From: an uncultured Dongia sp.
GTDB taxonomy: Bacteria > Pseudomonadota > Alphaproteobacteria > Dongiales > Dongiaceae
Length of the DNA: 64,000 nt
Direction: 5' to 3'
NCBI RefSeq assembly: GCF_936916975.1
Contig: NZ_CAKZGO010000025.1
Span: 62,001 to 126,000 of the forward strand
In this document: positions 12,306 to 20,373 of the stretch, piece by piece
How positions within the stretch are numbered: the first letter of the stretch is position 1
Layout: every line of letters starts with the position of its first letter
Program-made: the position numbers and the translations under genes
The notes under the pieces: generated by a model
The model's input: only the letters and a program-made list of their open reading frames with translations
Told to the model about the DNA's origin: nothing
The model's database searches: none

Positions 12306-13214
12306 ATGCGCCGCACCACCCGCTTTCGCCAGTTGATCGACCAATCGGAAATCCTGATCCTGCCGGGCGCCCATGACGCCCTCTCGGTCCGCATGATCGA
12401 GTTGGCCGGATTCGAGGCATTTACCGCCGGCGGCTATGCTGCAACTGCGACATTGCTCGGTGCGCCGGATATCGGGCAGCTGGGCCTGGCCGAGATGGCC
12501 GATCATTACGCGCGGCTGTGCGACACCACGCCGCTGCCCATTCTGGCCGACGCGGATACGGGATATGGCTCGACCATCAATGTCGCGCGCACGCTCCGCG
12601 CCTATGAGCGTGCAGGAGTGGCGGCCTTGTTCATCGAGGACCAGGTGGCGCCCAAACGCTGCGGGCATATGGATGGCAAGCGCGTCGTGCCGGTGACCGA
12701 GATGGTGGCGAAGATCAAATCGGCGACCGACGCCCGGGTGGATCAGGACCTCGTCATCATGGCGCGCACCGATGCGCGGGCGATCGAGGGGCTGGAGGCT
12801 GCGATTGAGCGCGCGCAGATCTACCGCGAGGCCGGCGCCGATCTCATCTTCGTGGAAGCGCCGCTGACGGCGGATGAAATGGCGCGGATCTGCAGCGAGA
12901 TCCCGGCACCCTGCATGGCCAACAATGTCGAAGGTGGCAAGACGCCGGTGCTGCCGGCGGCCCAGCTTGAGGACATCGGCTATGCCTGCGTCGCCTTCCC
13001 GGTCGCCGCCACCTATGCCATCGCGCATACCTTGCGGCGGCTCTATGCGACATTGCGGGAGAGCGGCGACACCCAGGCATTGCAGGGCGAGATGCTGAAC
13101 TTCGCCGGCTTCCACGACATCGTCCGCCTGCCGGCCCTGCGCGAGATGGAGCGCGGGTGCGATGGCTTTGCCCGCGATCTCCTCGAAAAGGTGGCGGCAC
13201 GCGCCGTCGACTAG
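12306..13214 (+). CDS. Isocitrate lyase/PEP mutase superfamily protein (probable C-C lyase)
   Basis: A TIM-barrel enzyme of the family that includes 2-methylisocitrate lyase, 2,3-dimethylmalate lyase, oxaloacetate decarboxylase and PEP mutase. The metal and substrate loop is visible as LPILADADTGYG and MARTDARAIEG. The loop KRCGH at about residue 117 carries the Cys typical of the lyases; PEP mutases and oxaloacetate decarboxylases lack it, so a lyase acting on a 2-hydroxy- or 2-methyl-dicarboxylate is more likely. Length 302 is normal. It has no operon partner on its strand and its stop overlaps the end of the convergent PAS gene by 4 bp, so substrate cannot be inferred. Confidence 0.9.
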   Translation: MRRTTRFRQLIDQSEILILPGAHDALSVRMIELAGFEAFTAGGYAATATLLGAPDIGQLGLAEMADHYARLCDTTPLPILADADTGYGSTINVARTLRAYERAGVAALFIEDQVAPKRCGHMDGKRVVPVTEMVAKIKSATDARVDQDLVIMARTDARAIEGLEAAIERAQIYREAGADLIFVEAPLTADEMARICSEIPAPCMANNVEGGKTPVLPAAQLEDIGYACVAFPVAATYAIAHTLRRLYATLRESGDTQALQGEMLNFAGFHDIVRLPALREMERGCDGFARDLLEKVAARAVD

Positions 13215-13723
13215 CTGCGCTTTTTTACGGGATTGAGATCGGGAATGTAGCACCGGTCGACATGGTCATAGGCTTCGATCGCGATGAAGCTGCCGGCCGG
13301 ATCGCCGCCCCGCAGCAACGGCAGGATGCAGAACTCGTAGCGCGCCACCCGACCGTCGATGAAATGCAGATCGTTGATGCCGATGATGGGCGCCTTCTCG
13401 ACGTGGACGTAGCGATAGCATTGCTGCCAGTCGACGCTGTCGCGGGCACTGTAGATCAACTCGTCAAGATACTGGCCGGTGAAATCCTGGCGGCTGAAAT
13501 CGGCGACGCTGGTGCCGATCAGCCGGAACAGCACGCGGAAGGGCATGGGCTCGATATCGCCCAGCAGGACGAGCGGCAGGATCGCGGTGATGGCGCTGGG
13601 GTCTACGTCGGTGCGCTTGAGTGGCCGATGATCGCGCCAATAGGTGAAGAGCGCTGCGGTCGAGGACATCCGCGCCTGCGTCACATCCGCGAAGCGCTCA
13701 AAGCCTCTAGCTGAAGAGGTCAT
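13211..13723 (-). CDS. PAS domain-containing protein (PAS_5 type)
   Basis: A 170-residue protein with the pattern of the PAS_5 family common in Rhodospirillales: TYWRDHRPLKRTDVDP, then PLVLLGDIEPMPFRVLFRL, GTSVADFSRQDFTGQYLDEL and a C-terminal beta sheet with YRYVHVEKAPIIGI and YEFCILPLLRGG. Stand-alone PAS_5 proteins have no known output domain and no defined function. The ATG at 13723 (MTSSARGF) is chosen because the frame upstream of it runs over the DUF1499 gene. It lies 2 bp after that gene, so the two are co-transcribed. Confidence 0.85.
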   Translation of the reverse strand: MTSSARGFERFADVTQARMSSTAALFTYWRDHRPLKRTDVDPSAITAILPLVLLGDIEPMPFRVLFRLIGTSVADFSRQDFTGQYLDELIYSARDSVDWQQCYRYVHVEKAPIIGINDLHFIDGRVARYEFCILPLLRGGDPAGSFIAIEAYDHVDRCYIPDLNPVKKRS

Positions 13724-13725
13724 CG

Positions 13726-14217
13726 TCAATTTCCGGTGGCCGGCACACCGAATTTTGCCAGCCAATCCGTCACCCGGGCGCTGTTCACGCCCAGATCGCC
13801 ATGGCCGTAATTCGACCGGCTGTAGATCGCCAAGAGCGCCGACGCATCGCCCTGGGGCAGAATTTCGATATTGACCGTGTCGGGGAAGCGGAAGATGCGC
13901 GAGCGCTGGACGAAGACCAGCTTCAGGCCGCCCGCATCCCGCGTGACCAATTCGGTGCGCGGTTCCTCTGCCAGCACGGCGATGACCTTGGCCACCAGAT
14001 CGCCAGCCGGTATCGCGACCGCGCCGGTGGTGAGATCGGCCTTTGCCTGGCAGAGAGCTGCCGGGCATGCCAGTGCGTCATTCGGGGTGTCCGAGCGGGC
14101 GAGCGTCGCAAAATTGACGAAGCTCGTATCCGCCGAGCAACCTGCGGTCAACAGGCAGAAACAGCACAGCAAGCCCAAGATCGGGCGTTGGCGCCCGTCG
14201 ATCGATTTGTTGGTCAT
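13726..14217 (-). CDS. DUF1499 family lipoprotein
   Basis: A 163-residue protein with a lipoprotein signal: hydrophobic segment ILGLLCCFCLL and lipobox LTAGC at about residues 23-27. The mature part follows the DUF1499 pattern, including CPAALCQAKAD, LKLVFVQRSRIFRFPDTVNIEI and the closing YSRSNYGHGDLGVNSARV segment. DUF1499 proteins are cell-envelope proteins of unknown role. Two bases separate it from the downstream PAS gene. The upstream HlyD gene ends 66 bp away on the same strand, with a weak hairpin between. Confidence 0.9.
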   Translation of the reverse strand: MTNKSIDGRQRPILGLLCCFCLLTAGCSADTSFVNFATLARSDTPNDALACPAALCQAKADLTTGAVAIPAGDLVAKVIAVLAEEPRTELVTRDAGGLKLVFVQRSRIFRFPDTVNIEILPQGDASALLAIYSRSNYGHGDLGVNSARVTDWLAKFGVPATGN

Positions 14218-14233
14218 CAGCTATTGTCCGCAA

Positions 14234-14251
14234 AGCCAGCTCAGGCTGGTT
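14234..14251 (-). terminator. Weak hairpin between the hlyD-like gene and the DUF1499 gene
   Basis: CCAGC and GCTGG form a short stem around a 4-base loop, followed on the minus strand by CTTTGCGG. The U-run is poor, so it may only partly separate the secretion operon from the genes downstream. Confidence 0.3.
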
Positions 14252-14283
14252 ATTGCAGATGGCCGGGTCGTTGACCAGTGCGA

Positions 14284-15609
14284 CTATTCTTCGCGGAAGG
14301 CCCGGTTCCAGCTGTCGGTGATGGGGGAAGTGAAATAGTCGATGGCACGGCGAGGGCCGGTGGAGATAAGCACTTCGGCCGGCATGCCCGGATAGGGAAC
14401 GATGTTCATCTCCTTGGGCACCGAGCTCAAATCCATGCGCACGCGGGCGATGTAGTAAGCGATACCCGAGCGTTCCTCGACCATGCGATCAGCCGAGACA
14501 GTGACAACCACGCCGTCGATTGCCGGAACACGGCGCTGCTTATAGGCCAGCAGCTTCACCTCGGCCGGCAGCCCGACACGGACGGAATCGATGTCGTCGG
14601 TCTTGACCTTGACCTCGACCATCAGCTGTTCGTCCTGCGGCACGATATCGAGGACGGGTTTGCCCGGCACGATGACGGCACCCGGGCCGAAGACCTGTAG
14701 ATTGACGATACGGCCACCCTGGGGGGCGCGGAGATCCTGGCGCGCCAGCACGTCTTCCAGGCCAGCCAGGCGGCCGGCGTAATCGCTGCCCTCCATCAGG
14801 ACCTGCTGCAATTCGCCGTTCACCTCGGTGGCACGGGTGGATTTCAAATTCTCGATCTCGATGCGCATGCCCGCAATGGTCTCGGCGCCACGCGCGATGT
14901 TGGATTTCAATTCACCGATGCGACCGCCGAGTTGTGCTGCATCGCTTTCCAGGCCGCGCAGGCGCGGGATCTCGGTCAGGCCCTTCTTGTAGAGCTCGCG
15001 GATGCTGACCAGCTGCTTTTCGTTGATCTCGCGCATCTCGCGGGTGGCCGCAATCTGGCTCTGATAGCCGTCGATCTCGTTTTCGGTCTCGGCGATCTTC
15101 TTGAGGCGCATGGTGGCGCCCTCGTCAAAGGCCGACCAGCGTGCATCGAGGAGCGATTTCTGTGAGGCCATCAGCGCCTTCACGGCAGGCTGATCGGCCA
15201 CGGCCAGCAACTCCGCCGGGAAGGTCAGCGAACGCTTGCCTTCCTGCTCGGCGGTCAGCCGAGCGATGCGGGCGAGTCGTGAATAATGTTCCATATGCAG
15301 CTGGTTGATCTGCGAGAGCACTTGGGTCTGGTCGAGGCGCAGCAGCACGTCGCCCGCCTTCACCTGATCGCCATCACGCACCAGCAATTCCTTGATGATG
15401 CCGCCTTCCAGATGCTGCACAGACTTCGTGTTGCTGTCGACCACGACCGTGCCATCGGCAACGGCCGCGCGGTCAAGCGAGGCGAGCAAGCCCCAGAGCA
15501 GAAAGCCGCCGAAGCCCAGCAGCACGACAACGATGCCGGCCCAGACATAGCGGCGCAGGCTCGGTTCCGGATAGATCAAACCGGGATGGGTAGCTGCCAT
15601 GACACTCAT
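14284..15609 (-). CDS. Type I secretion periplasmic adaptor (HlyD/PrtE family)
   Basis: This membrane fusion protein would bridge the ABC exporter and an outer-membrane TolC-type channel. One membrane helix lies at about residues 21-43, followed by the biotinyl-lipoyl half motif VQHLEGGIIKELLVRDGDQVKAGD split by a long alpha-helical hairpin (about 95-280), the second lipoyl half (LRAPQGGRIVNLQVFGPGAVI) and a beta-barrel with VEVKVKTDDIDSV. The C-terminal GMPAEVLISTGPRRA segment is characteristic of HlyD/PrtE adaptors. Length 441 is normal. The ATG overlaps the ABC gene stop in an ATGA, which fixes the start. No outer-membrane partner is in the window. Confidence 0.96.
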   Translation of the reverse strand: MSVMAATHPGLIYPEPSLRRYVWAGIVVVLLGFGGFLLWGLLASLDRAAVADGTVVVDSNTKSVQHLEGGIIKELLVRDGDQVKAGDVLLRLDQTQVLSQINQLHMEHYSRLARIARLTAEQEGKRSLTFPAELLAVADQPAVKALMASQKSLLDARWSAFDEGATMRLKKIAETENEIDGYQSQIAATREMREINEKQLVSIRELYKKGLTEIPRLRGLESDAAQLGGRIGELKSNIARGAETIAGMRIEIENLKSTRATEVNGELQQVLMEGSDYAGRLAGLEDVLARQDLRAPQGGRIVNLQVFGPGAVIVPGKPVLDIVPQDEQLMVEVKVKTDDIDSVRVGLPAEVKLLAYKQRRVPAIDGVVVTVSADRMVEERSGIAYYIARVRMDLSSVPKEMNIVPYPGMPAEVLISTGPRRAIDYFTSPITDSWNRAFREE

Positions 15610-17360
15610 GATTTCACCAACCTTGCGACACCCGCCGCGGGCGGTGTCAGCGCACCTTCGCTCTTGCCCGATGCCGTGACGGAACGGAGCACATCGGCGC
15701 GCGGACCGAACTGCGCCATGCCACCATCGCGGAGCACCAGCAGCTTGTCACAGACACCGACGATCGAGGGACGATGTGTAATGAGGACGATGGTGGCACC
15801 GTCCGCCTTGGCGGCAGCCAGCGCGTTCATCAGGGCCTGCTCGCCGGTCTGATCGAGATTGGCGTTGGGCTCGTCCAGCACAATGAAGGCGGGATCGCCG
15901 AACAGAGCGCGCGCGAGGCCGATCCGCTGGCGCTGGCCACCACTCAGCGAATAGCCCTGCTCGCCGATTTCGGTGTCGTAGCCGTGGGGTAGCGTGCCGA
16001 TGGTCTCGTGGACGTCGGCACGCCTGGCGGCCGCGACCACGCGGGCGGGGTCGGCCTCGCCCATATGCGCGATGTTCTCGCGCACGGTGCCTTCCAGCAG
16101 CGAAACGGATTGCGGCAGATAGCCCACCGCGTCGCCGAAGGAGGCGCGGTCCCAATTGACGACATTCTGGCCGTCGAGATAGACGGCACCCTGGGTCGGC
16201 TTCCACACGCCCACCAGCAGGCGTGCCAGCGTGGATTTGCCGGCGGCAGATGGGCCGATGACGCCCAGCACTTCGCCAGGCTCCAGCGAGAAGGTGATGT
16301 TGCGCAACACGGCACGGTCGGAGCCCGGCGGAATGAAGCCGAGACGGTCGACCACCAGACGGCCTTCCGCATTGGTCAGCGCCATGCCGGCCGGCCGCGT
16401 TTCGACCCGACCGATGAGATCCTTAAGACGCGTATAGGCGGCGCGCGCAAACACGAACTGGCGCCAACCCTCGATGAGATGATCGAAGGGCAGCAGCATG
16501 CGCCCCATGATGATGGATGCCGCCACCATGGTGCCGGGCGACGCCATGCGTTCGATCACGAGGATCGCACCCGCCGACATCATGACGATCTGCAGTAGAT
16601 AGCGCAGAGTCTTGGAGACGGCCGACAAAGCGCGGGCACGGCGATTGCCTTCATCGAGACCTTGGAGGACCTTGTATTGTCCCTCCTCCCAACGCCTGGC
16701 GATGGCCGGCAGCATGCCCATGGCCTGGATGACTTCGGCATTGCGCAAGGCGGCGGAGGTCTGGCCGGTGCTTTTCACGGCCGCTTCATTGGCCTCGGCC
16801 AGCGGGCGGCGCGCCACCATTTCCATGAGCAGGCTGAGCGTCACCAGCATGATGGCGGCACCCACCGCGATCGCGCCATAGACCCAATGCAGCATGAAGA
16901 GGACGGTGAGGAAGAGCGGCACGAACATCGCCTCGAACGGGACGCTGATCGTGGAGCCGGTCAGGAACTGCCGGAGATCGCTGAGATCGCGCAGGGCCTG
17001 ACCGGGGTGATTGTTGCGGCCGTCGAGATTGTCGCTGACGGCGGCTTCCAAGGTGGGCGCGTTGAGGCGCCGCGCCAGACGATCGCCCAGCACGTGATAG
17101 ACGCGGCTGCGGATATATTCGAGCGCACCCAGCAGGATGAGGCCGCCGGCGGCGATCACGATCAGCATGGTCAGGGTGTCGAGGCTGCGGCTGCCGAGCA
17201 CGCGGTCGTAGACCTGAACCATGAACAGCGGCACGATCAGCTGGCAGATGCAGATGAACAGCGTCAGAAAGCCGACAAATGCAAGGCCACCGCGCAAAGC
17301 ACGGATGGCCGCTTCGAACGGATTGGTCTTCAGGCTGGCTGCGGTCTTGTTGCGCGCCAT
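15606..17360 (-). CDS. Type I secretion system permease/ATPase (PrtD family)
   Basis: An ABC exporter subunit, 584 residues, with an N-terminal six-helix transmembrane domain (FVGFLTLFICICQLIVPLFM, then VYDRVLGSRSLDTL, a hallmark of T1SS ATPases) and a C-terminal nucleotide-binding domain: Walker A GPSAAGKST at about 372, signature LSGGQRQRIGLARALFG at about 472, Walker B FIVLDEPNANLD at about 491 and the H-loop LITHRPS. There is no C39 peptidase domain, which fits export of RTX substrates with uncleaved C-terminal signals. It lies 3 bp downstream of the unrecognised membrane protein and overlaps the adaptor gene by 4 bp. Confidence 0.97.
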   Translation of the reverse strand: MARNKTAASLKTNPFEAAIRALRGGLAFVGFLTLFICICQLIVPLFMVQVYDRVLGSRSLDTLTMLIVIAAGGLILLGALEYIRSRVYHVLGDRLARRLNAPTLEAAVSDNLDGRNNHPGQALRDLSDLRQFLTGSTISVPFEAMFVPLFLTVLFMLHWVYGAIAVGAAIMLVTLSLLMEMVARRPLAEANEAAVKSTGQTSAALRNAEVIQAMGMLPAIARRWEEGQYKVLQGLDEGNRRARALSAVSKTLRYLLQIVMMSAGAILVIERMASPGTMVAASIIMGRMLLPFDHLIEGWRQFVFARAAYTRLKDLIGRVETRPAGMALTNAEGRLVVDRLGFIPPGSDRAVLRNITFSLEPGEVLGVIGPSAAGKSTLARLLVGVWKPTQGAVYLDGQNVVNWDRASFGDAVGYLPQSVSLLEGTVRENIAHMGEADPARVVAAARRADVHETIGTLPHGYDTEIGEQGYSLSGGQRQRIGLARALFGDPAFIVLDEPNANLDQTGEQALMNALAAAKADGATIVLITHRPSIVGVCDKLLVLRDGGMAQFGPRADVLRSVTASGKSEGALTPPAAGVARLVKS

Positions 17361-17363
17361 GCT

Positions 17364-18101
17364 CTAGAGGCTCCCGAGGAATTTCTGGAGGATGAAGGCG
17401 ACCGATGTCGCCGTCGCCACGCCGGCCCAGACCCACAGCAGAAGCGGTTTGCGCTGGTGGGATTTATGCTCAACCACCGCCAGACGCTTGTCATAGCCCT
17501 GGAGGATCGTGTCGAAGCGCAGCTGAAAGACTTCCATGGCTTCCAGGCGATGGTCGATTTCCGGCAGTACTGCGTCGAGCTTGTCGAGGGATTGGATGAT
17601 GCGGTCGTTGAGGCTCTGGTCGAGGCCGCCACGTTCCTTGGCGACGGTGACCAGCTGCTTGATCTGGCCCTGCAGGCGCTGATCGCGGGCGCGAATCTCG
17701 CCCAGCACCACGGCGCTCACCGAAGCCGATGCCGGCGCATTCTGCCGCGTCAGTTCGACCGCGGCGGTCCCATCGCTGGTCGAGGCGATGACGGTGACCG
17801 GCGATGCGCGGTTGATCTCGCCGATCGCCGGAATATAGGCCACGAAGGCATAACGGCCATCGCCGATGCCGTTGGCGACAAGGTCCGGGCGCGGCTGATT
17901 GGCTTCCAGCTTGACGATCAGTTCGTCGCCCTGGCGAATTTCGATGGTAAGGCGTTCGGAAGGGTCGGTCGTATTCCAGGCCCAGCCGAACAGGCGGTCG
18001 GGTTCGATGGCGTCAATATAGCCCTGGATATGCGCAGCACCGTCGACGGGTGCAACGGCGGCCAGATCAAGTTTCGACACGGCATCAGCGTTAGCCGACA
18101 T
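17364..18101 (-). CDS. Unrecognised protein with a GWAW-type beta domain and a C-terminal membrane anchor
   Basis: I cannot assign a function. The 245 residues contain an N-terminal domain (about 22-105) with IQGYIDAIEPDRLFGWAWN and ending YAFVAYIP. A related FVAYLPDAG stretch occurs in the glycosyltransferase at 20370-22574, and similar GWAW segments are known from surface-glycan proteins of alphaproteobacteria. The middle (about 125-210) is a coiled coil with many charged heptads. The C-terminus is a membrane helix (LLLWVWAGVATATSVAFIL) preceded by basic residues, so the bulk is probably cytoplasmic. It sits 3 bp before the T1SS ATPase gene, suggesting it works with the exporter. Start ATG at 18101 has GGAAAG about 15 bases upstream. 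Confidence 0.8.
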   Translation of the reverse strand: MSANADAVSKLDLAAVAPVDGAAHIQGYIDAIEPDRLFGWAWNTTDPSERLTIEIRQGDELIVKLEANQPRPDLVANGIGDGRYAFVAYIPAIGEINRASPVTVIASTSDGTAAVELTRQNAPASASVSAVVLGEIRARDQRLQGQIKQLVTVAKERGGLDQSLNDRIIQSLDKLDAVLPEIDHRLEAMEVFQLRFDTILQGYDKRLAVVEHKSHQRKPLLLWVWAGVATATSVAFILQKFLGSL

Positions 18102-18181
18102 GGAGCACCATTCTTTCCATTTGCAACCTGTCGCCAGGGGGTGTCTCTGCTGCTTTTTTCAGCAATCGCAGCTGGCCCGAC

Positions 18182-19537
18182 TCAACCAGCATGGGACACA
18201 CCTCGTTCAGCCTTAGAAATGCCCCGGATTGGTTTAGATTTTGATAATGCAGCAGTGGGCAATTTTGCCACAGGCTTGGGCGGTGCCAACAACGCGCGGT
18301 AAACGGCCAGATGCTCGGCGGCGCAATCTTCCAGCGTGCGATGCGACCTGATGCCGCCGACCAGCTTGCCCCACAGATCCGGCTCTGTGAGAGCGCGCTC
18401 CATCGCATCCGCGAGCGCTGCGGCGTCACCCGGCCGGAAGGTCAATCCGTCTATTTCGTGGCTGACCGATTCAGCCATGCCACCGAGATCGCTTGTGATG
18501 ACCGGGCGGGTTTGCGCAAACGCCTCGTCGATCACCAGCGGCGCGTTTTCCCACCAGATCGAGGGGGTCACCATCCAGTCGGTGTGACGCATCAGATTGG
18601 CCATCTCGGTCGGCTGATAGGCGCCGTGCCAGCTGGCGATGCCCTCGACCCGCGCCAGTGCTGCGGCAAGGTCGGCCTTGAAGGCGTCGCTCTGGAACGG
18701 TGCGCCGCCATGGATGTCGACCCGGAAGGCGTTGGGGTGACGCTGGTTGAGCAGGCGCGCTGCTTCCAGGAGAATGAGCACGCCCTTGTTCGGGTTGAGA
18801 TTACCGAAATAGGCGAAATTACCATGCTTCTCGCCGATTTTTAGAGTCCGATGCGGGACGATTTCCGGTTCCGGCCGTGCGTTCCGGAGCACCTCGATAC
18901 GGTCGGCCGCCAGACCCCAGCCGATATAGCGCCGGCGCAGGAAGTTGCTGGGCGCCAGGAAACGATCGACCACCGAGAAATGGGTCTTGATGTGGCGCTC
19001 GCGCAGGACGAACTGCTCCGGTTCCAGCTGCTTGAAGCAGCGATGGCAAGCATCTGGCGATGCATGATGACAGAGCCGCCGTTCTTGCGTGGTGATCATC
19101 TGGCCGTCATGGGCGCAGATCGAATAATAGTCATGGAGCGACATGACGATCTTCGCCTTGGGCAGGACGCGGCGCACCAGGAACAGGATCTCGACACCCA
19201 TCAGCAGGATGTGATGGAAATGCACGATGTCCGGCTTTATCTCGGTCAAGAGGTCGGTCAGCTCCGGCACGATGCCGTGAAGATCGATCTGCGAGAGATA
19301 GAAATTGTCGAAATGGCCGGTCCACATCAGCATCTCGTTGCTGTTGGGACCGATGCCCTGGAACACCGTGCCGGGGCGCTGACTGCGATGATTTTGGTCG
19401 ACGCAGCCGATGAACATGCCATCGACCTCACCGCTGGCATTCATCTGGCGATGCAGATCGAGCGCGAAGATCTCCGTGCCGCCTGGATGCAGGGCCGGAT
19501 GGTTGTGGCAGAGATGCAGCACCTTCAACGGCTTCAT
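18182..19537 (-). CDS. Glycosyltransferase family 4 protein
   Basis: A GT-B fold sugar transferase of 451 residues. The N-terminal domain opens with KVLHLCHNHPALHPGGTEIFALDL, the usual nucleotide-sugar loop of GT4 with GGTE, and includes HFHHILLMGVEIL and SLHDYYSICAHDGQM. The C-terminal Glycos_transf_1 domain has GNLNPNKGVLILLEA, and the acidic donor-binding segment SIWWENAPLVIDEAFAQTRPV. It likely acts at the cytoplasmic membrane face in polysaccharide or protein glycan assembly. It overlaps the upstream methyltransferase in an ATGA and belongs to the secretion/glycan operon. The acceptor and sugar are unknown. Confidence 0.93.
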   Translation of the reverse strand: MKPLKVLHLCHNHPALHPGGTEIFALDLHRQMNASGEVDGMFIGCVDQNHRSQRPGTVFQGIGPNSNEMLMWTGHFDNFYLSQIDLHGIVPELTDLLTEIKPDIVHFHHILLMGVEILFLVRRVLPKAKIVMSLHDYYSICAHDGQMITTQERRLCHHASPDACHRCFKQLEPEQFVLRERHIKTHFSVVDRFLAPSNFLRRRYIGWGLAADRIEVLRNARPEPEIVPHRTLKIGEKHGNFAYFGNLNPNKGVLILLEAARLLNQRHPNAFRVDIHGGAPFQSDAFKADLAAALARVEGIASWHGAYQPTEMANLMRHTDWMVTPSIWWENAPLVIDEAFAQTRPVITSDLGGMAESVSHEIDGLTFRPGDAAALADAMERALTEPDLWGKLVGGIRSHRTLEDCAAEHLAVYRALLAPPKPVAKLPTAALSKSKPIRGISKAERGVSHAG

Positions 19538-20373
19538 GATTCCCTCACCGAACTGCGCTGGAACACGCAGATATCCTGGTAATTTTCAGCAACGCGGCCG
19601 CTCCAATGACCGAAGGCGATCGGCCGCTGCAGGCGCAGGCCATGCTCACGTGCCGTGCCTAGGAACCAATCGGCATCGAAGCCCACCGCCGCCATGGGAT
19701 GGGCGCGGTCGGCGATATAGTCCGGGCCCTCACCCTCCAGATGGAAGGCCGGGCGCGCCTTCTTGGCCGTGACCAAGGCGCGGTTCGCCTCATCGAGGAT
19801 GAAAGCCGTCACGAACAACCGGCCGTCCGCGCGCAGCACGCGGGCCGCTTCGCGCAGATAGAAGGCGGTGTAGCCCGGATCAAGATGTGTCACGACCGAG
19901 GTCATGAACAGGAAATCGACACTGTTGCTCTCGAAGGGCAAAGCCTGTTCGCCATCGCTGAGCTTGCCGTCGGGATTGTAAAGCTGGTTCTGGAAGTCGA
20001 GATGCAGGAACTCGAAATTGGCGTAAGCCGCGGCGATATTCTGCTGGCACCATTCTATGCCGGCCGCCACGACATCGAAGCCAGTGTAACGGCCAGCGGG
20101 CGCTTCGAGGAACTGCGTCAAGGGCAGTGCCATGCGGCCGATGCCGCAGCCGATCTCCAGCACGCGATGCTGCGGTTTCAAGCCACCCAGTTCGACGAAG
20201 TGGCGCAGGAATTCGCAGCCGATCGCCAGGAAATCGCCATCGCCGACGAAATTGCGTTCCTGCGGCGGGATCGGCAGGAAGTTGTTGCGGCGGATTGATT
20301 TGAGAAGACCGGCGAAGAGTGCCTCGTCAAGCTCGCTTGCGTTGCCGGCGGGTGCGATCGCGGCGGCACTCAT
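19534..20373 (-). CDS. Class I SAM-dependent methyltransferase
   Basis: A 279-residue Rossmann methyltransferase. Motif I is VLEIGCGIGRMALPL at about residue 70, followed by a SAM-binding acidic residue in the YTGFDVVAAGIEWC strand, and motif IV-like SVDFLFMTSVVTHLDP. Positioned between two glycosyltransferase genes with 4-bp ATGA overlaps on both sides, it most likely methylates a sugar of the glycan, though it could modify another small substrate. Confidence 0.9.
   Translation of the reverse strand: MSAAAIAPAGNASELDEALFAGLLKSIRRNNFLPIPPQERNFVGDGDFLAIGCEFLRHFVELGGLKPQHRVLEIGCGIGRMALPLTQFLEAPAGRYTGFDVVAAGIEWCQQNIAAAYANFEFLHLDFQNQLYNPDGKLSDGEQALPFESNSVDFLFMTSVVTHLDPGYTAFYLREAARVLRADGRLFVTAFILDEANRALVTAKKARPAFHLEGEGPDYIADRAHPMAAVGFDADWFLGTAREHGLRLQRPIAFGHWSGRVAENYQDICVFQRSSVRES

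Noticed and set aside
16662-18302. A 546-codon plus-strand open frame over the T1SS ATPase and the membrane protein
   Set aside because: Shadow of the minus-strand coding frames; the translation is Gln/His/Asp-rich in the way expected of mirrored GC-rich codons.
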